From CAVRCA01 sp963719345 (GTDB lineage Bacteria > Pseudomonadota > Alphaproteobacteria > Acetobacterales > Acetobacteraceae), in NCBI GenBank assembly GCA_963719345.1, contig CAVRCA010000001.1:1178001-1242000 (forward strand): a stretch of DNA of 64,000 nt. Direction: 5' to 3'. The first letter of the stretch is position 1. Each line of letters opens with the position of its first letter. Positions 1 through 9,031 of this stretch are shown here, one piece after another. The position numbers and the translations under genes were made by a program. A model generated the notes under the pieces. That model was given only the letters and a program-made list of their open reading frames with translations, searched no databases and was not told the origin of the DNA.

Positions 1-121
1 ACCTTACGCTCTACGCCGCCCGGTGAGTCGCCAGTGAGCCGCTCGGCAAGCGGCTGCTCAGGAGAGCACGGAGACCGGGTCGCCTTTGCGCTTCCCGCTT
101 GCACGACGAACATCGCCCAAC

Positions 122-136
122 TAGACTAGGTAGACT
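122..136 (+). promoter_or_regulatory. Direct repeat upstream of the toxin-antitoxin pair
   Basis: The hexamer TAGACT occurs twice, at 122-127 and 131-136, 9 bases apart, just upstream of the antitoxin start. Phd/YefM antitoxins normally repress their own promoter by binding short repeats there, so this may be the operator. It is a short repeat and the assignment is inference. Confidence 0.25.
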
Positions 137-151
137 TAGTCCGGTATGGAT

Positions 152-401
152 ATGCGAACGGTCAACATGCATGAGGCGAAGACGCATTTGTCCCGGCTGG
201 TCGAGCAGGCGGCCAAGGGAGAGTCGTTCGTGATCGCGAAAGCCGGCAAGCCACTTGTGAAAGTCGTTGCGCTGGACGCTCGGTCAACCGGGCAAACCGG
301 ACGACTGGGCTTCATGGCAGGGGAGATCGCGGTATCCGGACGACTTCGACCGGATGGGCCAAGCGGAGATCGAGCGGCTGTTCGGCAACGACGGCGCGTG
401 A
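152..401 (+). pseudogene. Phd/YefM-family antitoxin, frameshifted near its C-terminus
   Basis: The N-terminal half reads as a typical Phd/YefM antitoxin (MRTVNMHEAKTHLSRLVEQ, then GKPLVKVVAL), the DNA-binding fold that also neutralises a PIN toxin through its C-terminal tail. The ATG at 152 is preferred to 146 because the family begins close to the VNMHEAK motif. After GEIAV (about 333-337) the open frame becomes nonsense, while the +1 frame continues as DDFDRMGQAEIERLFGNDGA and stops at 399-401, which is the expected toxin-binding tail. One extra base near 335 explains this. The stop overlaps the toxin start as GTGA. As sequenced, the antitoxin N-terminus is fused in frame to the toxin. Confidence 0.75.
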
Positions 402-784
402 AGCTGCTGTTGGACACTCATCTTCTGCTATGGGCGGCCGGGCAGCCCGACCGCCTCTCTGAGGCGGCACGCGCGCTGCTGGACGATTTCTCGAACGAGT
501 TGCTGTTCAGCGCAGCCAACCTCTGGGAGATCGCCATCAAGAGTGGGTTGGGTCGGCACGACTTTCGGGTGGACGCGAGATTGCTGCGTCGGGGGTTGCT
601 GGACAGCGGCTACCGTGAGTTGCCGATCACCAGTGAGCACGCGGTCGCGCTCGACGGTTTGCCGGACATCCACAAGGACCCATTCGACCGAATTTTGCTT
701 GCGCAGTCGTTGATCGAGCGGGTCACCCTGCTGACCGCGGACCCGTGGCTCGGGCGCTACCCTGGTCCGGTGCGGCTTGTCTAG
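398..784 (+). CDS. vapC: VapC-family PIN-domain toxin ribonuclease
   Basis: This 128-residue protein is the toxin of a type II toxin-antitoxin module. VapC toxins are Mg-dependent endoribonucleases that cut tRNA or rRNA when the antitoxin is degraded. The PIN acidic residues are visible: D6 in LLLDTH, E44 in NLWEIAIK, D94 in KDPFDR and D115 in TADPWL. The GTG start at 398 overlaps the antitoxin stop by the usual GTGA arrangement. Because the upstream antitoxin carries a one-base frameshift, this frame is continuously open from 146, so a 212-residue fusion could be made if the sequence is correct. The PIN domain itself looks complete. Confidence 0.85.
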   Translation: MKLLLDTHLLLWAAGQPDRLSEAARALLDDFSNELLFSAANLWEIAIKSGLGRHDFRVDARLLRRGLLDSGYRELPITSEHAVALDGLPDIHKDPFDRILLAQSLIERVTLLTADPWLGRYPGPVRLV

Positions 785-819
785 AGCCGGATCGCCGATC
801 GAGGCTCGGCGGGCTCGCG

Positions 820-1146
820 TCATCGCTTCGCCGGGCCACTCAAGCCGGCGACCATTTGGCGGTCCCGGTTGGCCTGCATCAGCATCGAAAAGCTCGGCAC
901 CTTCTCGAAGCCGAGCCCCTGCGGCACGCCGGTATCCGGGTCGGAGCGGATCTTTGCATACGCCTCGCTCGCGACCTTCTCCCATTTGCCGGCCGGCTTC
1001 TTGATCTCGAGCGCCACCACTGTCGCCTTGAACACCAGCCGCACGATCGCCTCCTTGGGCGATGACGGTTTGGTCAGGCTCGGGCAGCCGGCCATCACCT
1101 GCCAGCCGTTCGCCAGTGCCCAGGCGGTCAGTTCACCCTTGTCCAT
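820..1146 (-). CDS. Small conserved-looking protein of unknown function
   Basis: The frame is open much further upstream, but the ATG at 1146 is the sensible start: the extension to 1341 runs into the phosphoketolase gene on the other strand and is low-complexity shadow sequence. The 108-residue product begins MDKGELTAWALANGW and is soluble, with a basic C-terminus and no membrane segment. It has mixed hydrophobic and charged blocks (RLVFKATVVALEIKK) consistent with a folded domain. I do not recognise the family. It lies tail to tail with vapC, 35 bases apart, and diverges from the phosphoketolase gene. Confidence 0.6.
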   Translation of the reverse strand: MDKGELTAWALANGWQVMAGCPSLTKPSSPKEAIVRLVFKATVVALEIKKPAGKWEKVASEAYAKIRSDPDTGVPQGLGFEKVPSFSMLMQANRDRQMVAGLSGPAKR

Positions 1147-1282
1147 CTTTCCCGCACCCCGTTGCGCCGTCCGGACGGAACCGGTACCCGCGCTGTTCAT
1201 CGATCCGGCCCGGACAAGCCCGACCGGAGCCGTCATGATGCCGTAAACGTCCGCCTTGCGCGGCACAAAGGCGAGGCCCGAG

Positions 1283-3628
1283 ATGAACGACACCGACCCC
1301 GAACTGCTCCGCCGGATGAACGATTGGTGGCGGGCGGCCAATTACCTGTCCGTCGGCCAAGTCTACCTGCTCGACAACCCGATGCTGCGCGAGCCCTTGA
1401 AGCTCGACCACGTCAAGCCGCGCCTGCTCGGCCATTTCGGCACGGTGCCGGGCCTCAATTTCATCTACGTCCACCTCAACCGGATGATTGTCCAGCATGA
1501 CCTCGATATGATGTTCGTCTGCGGCCCGGGGCACGGCGCGCCCGGCGTTGTCGCCAGCACCTGGCTGGAGGGCACCTACACCGAGGTCTACCCCAACGTG
1601 AGCCGGGACGAGGAAGGAATGCGGCGGCTGTTCCGCCAATTCTCCTTCCCGGGCGGCATCCCGAGCCACTGCGCGCCCGAAACCCCGGGCTCGATCCACG
1701 AAGGCGGCGAGCTGGGGTATGCGCTGTCACACGCCTACGGCGCGGCGTTCGACAACCCGGCCCTGATCGTCGCCTGCGTGGTCGGTGACGGCGAGTTGGA
1801 GACCGGGCCGATGGCGACCTCCTGGCACGGCAACAAGTTCCTCAACCCGCGCACCGACGGCACGGTGCTGCCGATCCTGCACCTCAACGGCTACAAGATC
1901 GCCAACCCGACGATCCCCGGACGGATCAGCCACGAGGAACTCCGCCAGCTCTACGAGGGCTACGGCTACACGGTGTATTTCGTCGAGGGCGATGACCCGA
2001 TGACGATGCACGCGCAGATGGCGCGGGCGCTTGACGACATCTACGCGCAGATCCGGATGATCCGCGCCGAGCCGCCGGAGCGGCCGCGCTGGCCCATGCT
2101 CGTGCTGCGCTCCCCCAAAGGCTGGACCGGGCCGAAATACGTCGACGGCAAGAAAACCGAGGGTTTCTGGCGCTCCCACCAAGTGCCGATCGCCGATGTC
2201 ACCAAGCCAGGCCACCTCGAGCTGCTCGAAGAGTGGCTGCGCAGCTACCGTGCGGAGGAACTGTTCGACGCGCAGGGGCGGCTACGCCCCGACATCGCCG
2301 CGCTCGCTCCGAAAGGCCAGCGCCGGATGAGCGCCAACCCGCACACCAATGGCGGCGAGCTGCGGCGCGACCTGCGGCTGCCCGATTTTACCTCCTATGC
2401 CGTCGAGGTGCCGCATCCCGGCGGCGTCACCGGCGAGGCGACGCGGGTCATGGGGACCTACCTGCGTGACGTGATCCGCAACAACCTGGAGGCACGCAAC
2501 TTCCGTCTGTTCGGCCCGGACGAGACCGCCTCCAACCGCCTTACGGCGGTGTTCGAGGCGACCGACCGGGTATGGGAGGAAGACCTCATTCCGGAGGACG
2601 AAAGCCTCGCCCGCGAAGGGCGGGTCATGGAAATCCTCAGCGAGCACACCTGCCAGGGCTGGCTCGAAGGCTATTTGCTGACCGGCCGTCACGGGCTGTT
2701 CAGCTGCTACGAGGCATTCATCCACATCGTCGATTCGATGGTCAACCAGCACGCCAAGTGGCTGAAGACCAGCAAGGCCGTCGTATGGCGGCGACCCATC
2801 TCGTCGCTCAACTACCTGCTGACCTCGCATGTCTGGCAGCAGGACCATAACGGGTTCAGCCACCAGGACCCGGGCTTTCTCGACTATGTCATGAACAAGA
2901 AGGCCGACACGGTGCGTGTCTACCTGCCGCCCGACGCCAACACTCTTCTCTACGTCATCCACCATTGCCTGGCCACCTGGGACCGGATCAACGTGATCGT
3001 CGCCGGCAAGGCGCCGGCGCCGCAATGGCTGAGCATGGACGAGGCGGTGCGCCACTGCACAGCCGGTATCGGCATGTGGGAGTGGGCGAGCAACGACCAC
3101 GGCGGCACGCCCGACGTGGTGATGGCGTGCGCCGGCGACGTGCCCACCCTGGAGACGCTGGCCGCCGTCGACCTGCTGCGCCATCACCTGCCGGAGTTGC
3201 GCATCCGCGTCGTGAACGTGGTCGACCTGATGACGCTGATGCCCGACTACGCGCATCCGCACGGGTTGTCGGATCATGACTTCGATACCCTGTTCACCCG
3301 CGACAAGCAGGTGATCTTTGCCTTTCATGGTTACCCGACCCTGATCCACCGGCTGACCTACAAGCGCGCCAACCACGACAACTTCCACGTCCACGGCTAC
3401 GAGGAGGAGGGCACTACCACGACGACCTTCGACATGGTGGTGCTGAACCGGCTCGACCGGTTTCATCTGGTTGCGGCGGTGATCGACCGGCTGCCCCAGC
3501 TCGGCCCGGCGGCCGCCTACGCCAAGCAGGCGATCCGTGACAAGCTGATCGAGCATCGGCAATACATCATCGCCCACGGCAAGGACCTGCCGGAGGTCGC
3601 CGACTGGCATTGGCCGGCACCGGATTGA
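1283..3628 (+). CDS. xfp: Phosphoketolase (Xfp/Xpk family)
   Basis: This TPP-dependent enzyme cleaves xylulose 5-phosphate and/or fructose 6-phosphate with phosphate to acetyl phosphate plus glyceraldehyde 3-phosphate or erythrose 4-phosphate. The 781-residue length is typical. Family motifs visible include [10 protein letters not shown] near the N-terminus, GPGHGAPG in the cofactor/substrate region, the GDGELETGP thiamine-binding segment, SNKLT-region equivalent DETASNRL, and the C-terminal [10 protein letters not shown] and [15 protein letters not shown]. The frame opens at 1256, but the ATG at 1283 is preceded by AGGCGAGG and begins the conserved region, so it is preferred. No acetate kinase or phosphotransacetylase is adjacent. 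It would supply acetyl phosphate to the CoA-rich metabolism encoded elsewhere. Confidence 0.93.
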   Translation: MNDTDPELLRRMNDWWRAANYLSVGQVYLLDNPMLREPLKLDHVKPRLLGHFGTVPGLNFIYVHLNRMIVQHDLDMMFVCGPGHGAPGVVASTWLEGTYTEVYPNVSRDEEGMRRLFRQFSFPGGIPSHCAPETPGSIHEGGELGYALSHAYGAAFDNPALIVACVVGDGELETGPMATSWHGNKFLNPRTDGTVLPILHLNGYKIANPTIPGRISHEELRQLYEGYGYTVYFVEGDDPMTMHAQMARALDDIYAQIRMIRAEPPERPRWPMLVLRSPKGWTGPKYVDGKKTEGFWRSHQVPIADVTKPGHLELLEEWLRSYRAEELFDAQGRLRPDIAALAPKGQRRMSANPHTNGGELRRDLRLPDFTSYAVEVPHPGGVTGEATRVMGTYLRDVIRNNLEARNFRLFGPDETASNRLTAVFEATDRVWEEDLIPEDESLAREGRVMEILSEHTCQGWLEGYLLTGRHGLFSCYEAFIHIVDSMVNQHAKWLKTSKAVVWRRPISSLNYLLTSHVWQQDHNGFSHQDPGFLDYVMNKKADTVRVYLPPDANTLLYVIHHCLATWDRINVIVAGKAPAPQWLSMDEAVRHCTAGIGMWEWASNDHGGTPDVVMACAGDVPTLETLAAVDLLRHHLPELRIRVVNVVDLMTLMPDYAHPHGLSDHDFDTLFTRDKQVIFAFHGYPTLIHRLTYKRANHDNFHVHGYEEEGTTTTTFDMVVLNRLDRFHLVAAVIDRLPQLGPAAAYAKQAIRDKLIEHRQYIIAHGKDLPEVADWHWPAPD

Positions 3629-3694
3629 GCGATCGAACCCACCCGATCCCCGCCTCGAGGACTAGCCTCGCCGAAACCGAAAGGGGACCCCCGC

Positions 3695-4477
3695 ATGGGC
3701 CTGCTGCACAATCTCACCTGCCGTCGATGCTTTGGCCGCAATGTGCTTCGGTCTGCCGTGGCCCTGCCGATGGCCGCCGCGTTCTCACGGGTTGCACGAT
3801 CCGACGACAAGCCGGTTCCAGGTGCGCCGGTCTCGCCGCGCAGCCATGTGCTCGACACCGCGGCGGACGTGCTACAGGCGAAACGGCCGATCGACGCGAT
3901 GAGCGAATTCCTCAACGGCTTTCATTTTTACGCGGACGACATGGGACGGCAGGTCGAGGCCAACCATTTCTGCACCCACTTGACCGAAGACTTTCATCAG
4001 TGCGTGATCTACTCGTCCAACCGCGCCGATGCCAAGCTGATCGGCATCGAGTACATCGTCAGCGAGCGCGTCTTCCGAACGCTGCCCGACGACGAGAAAC
4101 GCCTCTGGCACAGCCATGACTACGAGGTGAAGTCGGGCGAGCTGATTGCGCCCGGCGTGCCGGAAGCCGCCGGCCATGCCTTCATGCAGGATCTCGTGAG
4201 CACGTACGGCAAGACCTGGCACACATGGCAGATTGATCGCGACCCGACCTTCCCGATGGGCATCCCGCAACTCATGATGGGATTTACCCGTGACGGCCAG
4301 GTTGATGCCGCGATGGTGCAGGATCGCGACAAGCGGTTCGGCGCCTCGACGGCGAACCTGCGCCAGAGCCGCACCGACATTCCCGCCACTGCGGTACTCG
4401 CCGGCGCCAACGCGTGGCAGTCCGGCAAGACCGTTCAGCTTCGGCTGGAGGAGGTGGCGGTCCGCAACATGCGATGA
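3695..4477 (+). CDS. DUF1264 (oil-body-associated-protein-like) family protein
   Basis: The 260-residue product contains the DUF1264 signature in order: FHFYADDMGRQVEANHFC, FHQCVIYSSN, AKLIGIEYIVSERVF, LWHSHDYEVKSG and the C-terminal VSTYGKTWHTWQIDR. The family occurs in bacteria, fungi and plants (OBAP proteins) and its biochemical role is unknown. The N-terminus has an arginine pair followed by a hydrophobic stretch (RSAVALPMAAAF), so export is possible but not certain. The gene ends in an ATGA overlap with the broken cytochrome c gene, suggesting the two were once cotranscribed, perhaps with a periplasmic redox role. Confidence 0.85.
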   Translation: MGLLHNLTCRRCFGRNVLRSAVALPMAAAFSRVARSDDKPVPGAPVSPRSHVLDTAADVLQAKRPIDAMSEFLNGFHFYADDMGRQVEANHFCTHLTEDFHQCVIYSSNRADAKLIGIEYIVSERVFRTLPDDEKRLWHSHDYEVKSGELIAPGVPEAAGHAFMQDLVSTYGKTWHTWQIDRDPTFPMGIPQLMMGFTRDGQVDAAMVQDRDKRFGASTANLRQSRTDIPATAVLAGANAWQSGKTVQLRLEEVAVRNMR

Positions 4478-4902
4478 GCCTGTTGCAACTGCACGACTTC
4501 CGTTCGGGGGCGCGCGTGAACGAGATCATGTCCGCGCAGGTGCAGGGCCTCGACGACAGGTCGATCGCCGATGTCGCGACCTACTACGGACACCTCGTGC
4601 GCGGCGACTCCGACCTGCAGAACCCGCCTTTCGTCGATGCGGAGGTCGAGAACCTCGTGGTCAACGGCGATGTGGCCCGCGGCATTCCGCCCTGAGCTTC
4701 CTGCCATGGCACGCGGGCTGGCGGCCCGATCGAGACGCCGACTCTGATCTCACAGCACGACGACTACATCCAGGCCCAGCTGCAGGCGTTCGCCTCGGGC
4801 ACGCGCCACAACGACATTTATCACCGCATGCGCAGCGTGGCGTCGCGGTTGAACCCGCACGAGATGCAGCTCCTCTCGATCTACTACGCCGGCTCGCACT
4901 GA
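4474..4902 (+). pseudogene. Dihaem cytochrome c remnant: truncated first domain and a stop at the second haem cysteine
   Basis: From the ATG overlapping the previous stop, the frame encodes only the second half of a cytochrome c domain (QLHDFRSGARVNEIMS, then DDRSIADVATYYG); the first CXXCH is absent. The frame continues through VVNGDVARGIPP and meets TGA at 4693-4695. Read through, the same frame gives ASCHGTRAGGPIETPTL, then DYIQAQLQAFASGTRHNDIY and LLSIYYAGSH before TGA at 4900-4902, which is a second cytochrome c domain. The stop sits exactly where the first Cys of CXXCH should be (TGC to TGA). The gene is therefore both 5'-truncated and nonsense-mutated. Confidence 0.8.
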
Positions 4903-4908
4903 CCATCC

Positions 4909-5646
4909 CTACACGTGCTGGCCGCCGTTGATGTGGATTTCGGCGCCGTTGATATACGAGGAGGCCTCCGTGCACAGGAAAAAGATGGTCTCCGCCACCT
5001 CCGCCGGGGTGCCAAGGCGGCGCATCGGGATCTCGTGCTCGACGATGCTGCTGGTGCCGGGAGACAGGATCGCCGTGTCGATCTCGCCCGGAGCGATCGC
5101 GTTCACGCGCACCCCGTACTGGCCGAAATCATGCGCCATCTCGCGCGTCAGCGAGGCGAGGGCGGCCTTCGAGGTGGCGTACGCCATGCCGGCGAACGGA
5201 TGCACCCGGCCGCCCGCGATCGAGGTGACGTTGACGATCGAGCCGCCGGCGGCGCGCAGTTCCTCGAACAGCCCGCGGGCGAGCAGCGCGGTCGAGAACA
5301 GGTTGACCCGGAACACGTGCTGCAGCAGCGCGGCGTCGGTCTCCAGCACCCCGAGCCGCGCACCCCCATCGCCCTTCGGCGAGATCGCCGCATTGTTCAC
5401 CAGCGCGTCGAGCCTGCCGTAGTCGAGCCGGCTGCGGATGTCCTCGAGGATGCCGGGCATCGCCTCGATGTCGGCAAGGTCCATCTGCACGTGGTCGCGC
5501 TCGCCGCCCTCCCACGGGCACTCCTCGGGAAACGCCTGGCGCGAAACGGTGATGACCCGCCACCCGGCGCGGGCAAACCGCTTGACGGTCGCGTGGCCGA
5601 TGCCGCGGCTGGCACCGGTCAGCAGCAATGTGCGGCGATGGTCCAT
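4909..5646 (-). CDS. SDR-family oxidoreductase
   Basis: This is a 245-residue classical short-chain dehydrogenase/reductase. It shows the NAD(P)-binding TGASRGIGHA motif, NNAAISP, the serine region NVTSIAGG, the catalytic Tyr-Lys pair in MAYATSKAA, and the C-terminal NGAEIHINGGQHV. The ATG at 5646 is chosen because the conserved fold begins directly after it (MDHRRTLLLTG) and an AGGAAGG ribosome-binding site lies upstream; the open frame to 5763 has no family similarity. The substrate cannot be told from the sequence. It diverges from a second SDR gene, with a gap of about 140 bases. Confidence 0.88.
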   Translation of the reverse strand: MDHRRTLLLTGASRGIGHATVKRFARAGWRVITVSRQAFPEECPWEGGERDHVQMDLADIEAMPGILEDIRSRLDYGRLDALVNNAAISPKGDGGARLGVLETDAALLQHVFRVNLFSTALLARGLFEELRAAGGSIVNVTSIAGGRVHPFAGMAYATSKAALASLTREMAHDFGQYGVRVNAIAPGEIDTAILSPGTSSIVEHEIPMRRLGTPAEVAETIFFLCTEASSYINGAEIHINGGQHV

Positions 5647-5787
5647 GACATGCGCGCCTTCCTGGTCCTGGAGCCTCGACCATACAGGATCGTCCTGCTC
5701 ACCATAGGCTGCCCGTGCGCGTTCCCCTGTTTCTCTGGCCGCCGGTCCGGGCCATCCTGGCATCCCTCAAAGCACAGGAGGCTCGCC

Positions 5788-6495
5788 ATGTCGTTCACCG
5801 ACAAGGTCATCATCGTCACCGGGGCGGCCGGCAATGTCGGGAGCGCCGTGATCCGGCTGCTGGCCGAGCGCGGCGCGATCGTCGCCGCGGTGGACAGCGT
5901 GCGCGAGCCGCTCGAGCAGGCGGTGGCGGCCCTGGGGGGTACCCGACACCTCGCCCTGCCCGGCTACGACCTGCTCGATCCGACCGCCGGCACCACCATC
6001 GCCGCCCGAGTGACCCAGAGCCTGGGCCGCATCGATGGGGCGGTGAACACGGTCGGCGGGTTCGCCATGGCGCCATTGGCCGAGTCCGGGCCGGAGCTGT
6101 GGGACGGCATGTTCGGGATGAACCTCAAAAGCGCCCTGAACCTCTACCGCGCCGTGGTGCCGGTGATGAAACAGGCGGGTCGCGGCAGCCTGGTCGCGAT
6201 CGGCGCCGCCGCGGCGCTGCGCGCGCCCGCCGAGATGTCGGCCTATGCCGCCTCGAAGAGCGCGGTGCTGCGACTGACCGAGAGCGTCGCCGACGAGCTG
6301 AAGGCCAGCGGCATCCGCGTCAACGCGGTGCTGCCCGGGACGATCGACACGCCGCAGAACCGCGCCGCCATGCCCGACGCGGACCCCCGGCTCTGGGTAC
6401 GCCCCACCGAGGTCGCCGAGGCGATCCTGTTCCTGCTGTCAGATGCCGCGAGCGGCGTCACGGGCGCCCTGCTGCCGGTCGGTGGGCGCAGCTGA
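5788..6495 (+). CDS. SDR-family NAD(P)-dependent oxidoreductase
   Basis: The 235-residue product has TGAAGNVGSA as the nucleotide-binding glycine motif, AVNTVGGFA in place of the usual NNAG, the catalytic MSAYAASKSA, and a C-terminal GALLPVGGRS. The ATG at 5788 follows ACAGGAGG by a good distance. The modified NTVGG motif is characteristic of a subset of SDRs of unknown substrate. It is divergent from the SDR gene at 4909-5646 and tail to tail with the glutathione transferase gene. Confidence 0.88.
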   Translation: MSFTDKVIIVTGAAGNVGSAVIRLLAERGAIVAAVDSVREPLEQAVAALGGTRHLALPGYDLLDPTAGTTIAARVTQSLGRIDGAVNTVGGFAMAPLAESGPELWDGMFGMNLKSALNLYRAVVPVMKQAGRGSLVAIGAAAALRAPAEMSAYAASKSAVLRLTESVADELKASGIRVNAVLPGTIDTPQNRAAMPDADPRLWVRPTEVAEAILFLLSDAASGVTGALLPVGGRS

Positions 6496-6518
6496 AGCGC
6501 TGCGAGGCGGCCACTTGA

Positions 6519-7214
6519 TCAGGCCGCTACGGTCAGGGCCCCGCGGCCGAGGCCGCCGAACTGGTCGAGCATTCGCTCGCGCCACATCCAGACCGGGTCG
6601 TCGGGCGCCAGCACCTCGAAGCGGCTCGCGCATCGGGGCCACATCAGGGTGCCGAACACGATATGGTCGGCATAGCTCGGGGTCTCACCGCCGAGGAAGT
6701 CCTGTCGGCGTAGGACGAGGCGCACCGGCAGCAACGCCTGCCGGAACTCGTCCACCCGGCTTTCGCGACCGTCCTGCACGGCTTCCAGGCTCTCCCCGAA
6801 CCGGGCCTCCCGGCTCGACCTGAAATAGCCGGTGTCCTCGGGCGCGATGACGTCGAGCAAGTCGCGCACGATCAGCCGGGCGATCCCGCCGACCATGACC
6901 GCATCCGCCCAGGCATTGACGAAAGAGACGTGGCTGCGCCCCCGCCCGCCGCCGAACAGGCTGGGACGATCGGGATAGGTGTCCTCCAGATAGCAGGCTA
7001 TAGACCAGCTATCGCATACTATTGTATTCGTATCCCGGATAACGGGCACTTTGCTCTGTCCCGAGAAAGCGATCGCGTCTCTTTCGGTGAAGCGCCACGG
7101 AATAGTTTCGACATCCAGTTCCTTATGGGCAAGCGCCATCCGGGTCCGCCAGCAATAGGGACTGAACCGGAGGTTCGGGTTTTTGCCGGCCAGGTCGTGC
7201 ATGAGAATGGTCAA
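6519..7214 (-). CDS. Glutathione S-transferase family protein (beta-etherase LigE-like)
   Basis: The 231-residue protein has an N-terminal thioredoxin-like domain with the SPYCWRTRMALAHKEL helix, the cis-proline strand SKVPVIRD, and the glutathione-contacting CDSWSIACYLEDTYP. An all-helical C-terminal domain follows. The SPYCWRTRMALAHK pattern resembles the GST subgroup that includes the Sphingomonas beta-etherases LigE/LigP, but most members have unknown substrates. It is transcribed divergently from the binding-protein gene across about 120 bases. The function is probably glutathione-dependent detoxification or ether/thioether chemistry; the exact reaction is not inferable. Confidence 0.88.
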   Translation of the reverse strand: MTILMHDLAGKNPNLRFSPYCWRTRMALAHKELDVETIPWRFTERDAIAFSGQSKVPVIRDTNTIVCDSWSIACYLEDTYPDRPSLFGGGRGRSHVSFVNAWADAVMVGGIARLIVRDLLDVIAPEDTGYFRSSREARFGESLEAVQDGRESRVDEFRQALLPVRLVLRRQDFLGGETPSYADHIVFGTLMWPRCASRFEVLAPDDPVWMWRERMLDQFGGLGRGALTVAA

Positions 7215-7333
7215 GGCTCGCCTTCCCTTTCTGCGAGAAAGTCCATGTCGGACGCAACCGAGAGCTTGCAGTTCGTCAACCGTGCGTTAAACAGTCGTTA
7301 AAGTCACGTCAGATATGGGTCGAGGAGTTCCGA

Positions 7334-8914
7334 ATGATGCACCGATTGGCCGGAGTTGTGACGGCACTCGCGATCGGCTGCAGCACGGTCCCACCTTCCG
7401 AGGCTGCGACCTTCCGGTGGGCCAATGACGGCGATGTCAGCGCCCTTGATCCGTACACGCGGAATGAGACGGTGCAGCTCTCATTCCTCTCAGACATCTA
7501 CGAGCCGCTGATCCGGCGCGACCGCCACCTCGGGTTGCAGCCGGCGCTGGCCGTGCATTGGCAGCAGACCAGCCCGACGGTCTGGCGCTTCAACCTACGG
7601 CCAAGCGTGAAATGGCAGGACGGCTCCGATTTCACCGCCGCCGACGTCGTGTTCTCCGCCCAGCGCGTGAAGTCGGAGAACTCGGTGCTGCGGGCCGTCC
7701 TCGGCACGGTCAAGCAGGCGCGCCAAGTCGATGACCTCACGGTCGACATCGAGACCGTGCAGCCGGACCTCATCCTGCCCCAGGAGCTGACGACCTGGCT
7801 GATCATGAACAAGGCCTGGGCCGAGAAGAACGATGCGGTCGAGCCGGTGAACCTCAGCTCCGGCAAGGAGAACTATGCGGTCCGGCACGCCATGGGCACC
7901 GGCCCTTACATGCTGGTCAGCCGCGAGCCGGATCGGCGAACGGTCGTCGAGGCCAATCCGCACTGGTGGGACAAGCCGACGGGCAACGTCACCCGCTCGG
8001 AGTTCAACGTGATCAGCAACGCGTCGACCCGCGTAGCCGCGCTGCTCTCCGGCGAGATCGACATGATCTACGCGGTGCCGCCGCAGGACAGCGACCGCAT
8101 CGCGCACACCGACGGATTGCGCCTCATCACCGGGCCGGAGCTGCGTACCCTGTTCCTCGGCATGGACCAGTGGCGCGACGAACTGTTGCGCTCGAATATA
8201 AAGGGCAAGAACCCGCTGAAGGATTCACGGGTGCGCCAAGCGTTCGCGCTGGCCATTGACGAGACCGCCATTGCCGCGCGGATCATGCGCGGCCAGGCAC
8301 ACCCCACTTGGCTGATGTGGGGACCTGGCGTGAACGGCTACGATCCCGCCTTGGACGTGCGGCCCAAGGCGGACCCCGGGCGCGCCAAGCAGTTGCTGGC
8401 CGAGGCGGGCTACCCGGACGGCTTCTCGCTGAGCATGGATTGCCCGAACGACCGCTACGTCAACGACGAGGCGATCTGCACCGCCGTCGTCGCGATGCTG
8501 GCGCGGATCGGGGTCAAGGTCGATCTGACCGCGCAATCCAAGATCCGCTTCTTCAGCAAGATCCAGAAGCCCGCCTATGACACGGATTTCTACCTGCTCG
8601 GCTGGACCCCGCCGACCTACGATGCGCTCAACGTGCTATACAATATCGTGGCCACCCGCGTCGTACCGCAGGGCGAGACCAATTATGCCGGCTACTCCAA
8701 TCCAAAGATCGACGAGCTGACCAGACGGATCGGCAGCGAGCTCGACCCGGAGAAGCGGACGGCCATGATCCACGAGGCAGCGGAGATCCTGCAAAAGGAT
8801 GTCGGCTACATCCCGCTGCACCAGCAGATGATCTCCTGGGCCGCGCGCACCAATATCGACCTCGTGCAACCGGCGGACAATTTTTTCCCCTTGCGGTATG
8901 TGACCGTTCACTAG
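7334..8914 (+). CDS. ABC transporter substrate-binding protein, peptide/nickel (family 5) type
   Basis: The 526-residue protein begins with a Sec signal peptide (hydrophobic stretch ending PPSEAA) and has the SBP family 5 hallmarks: LDPYTRNETVQLSFLSDIYEPL, WRFNLRPSVKWQDGSDFTAADVVFS, the GTGPYMLV segment, and RVRQAFALAIDETAIAAR. It binds oligopeptides, glycosides or similar ligands in the periplasm for an ABC importer. GAGGAG precedes the ATG at 7334. No permease or ATPase gene is adjacent, so this is an orphan binding protein; the importer must be encoded elsewhere or shared. Confidence 0.92.
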   Translation: MMHRLAGVVTALAIGCSTVPPSEAATFRWANDGDVSALDPYTRNETVQLSFLSDIYEPLIRRDRHLGLQPALAVHWQQTSPTVWRFNLRPSVKWQDGSDFTAADVVFSAQRVKSENSVLRAVLGTVKQARQVDDLTVDIETVQPDLILPQELTTWLIMNKAWAEKNDAVEPVNLSSGKENYAVRHAMGTGPYMLVSREPDRRTVVEANPHWWDKPTGNVTRSEFNVISNASTRVAALLSGEIDMIYAVPPQDSDRIAHTDGLRLITGPELRTLFLGMDQWRDELLRSNIKGKNPLKDSRVRQAFALAIDETAIAARIMRGQAHPTWLMWGPGVNGYDPALDVRPKADPGRAKQLLAEAGYPDGFSLSMDCPNDRYVNDEAICTAVVAMLARIGVKVDLTAQSKIRFFSKIQKPAYDTDFYLLGWTPPTYDALNVLYNIVATRVVPQGETNYAGYSNPKIDELTRRIGSELDPEKRTAMIHEAAEILQKDVGYIPLHQQMISWAARTNIDLVQPADNFFPLRYVTVH

Positions 8915-9031
8915 CCGAGGGTCGCCAACCCCGCTTGCCCTTGGGCCGGCGCGGATCGATGATGTTCTCGTGAATCCCGCGCCGCCTTCCCGTCCTCCGC
9001 ACGCCGGCCCCGGTCGTCACGGCGGTCCCGG

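Noticed and set aside
4693..4695. UGA recoding (selenocysteine or similar) in the cytochrome c gene
   Set aside because: The gene is also missing its first haem domain, and no SECIS-like element or selenoprotein genes are seen; a nonsense mutation is simpler.
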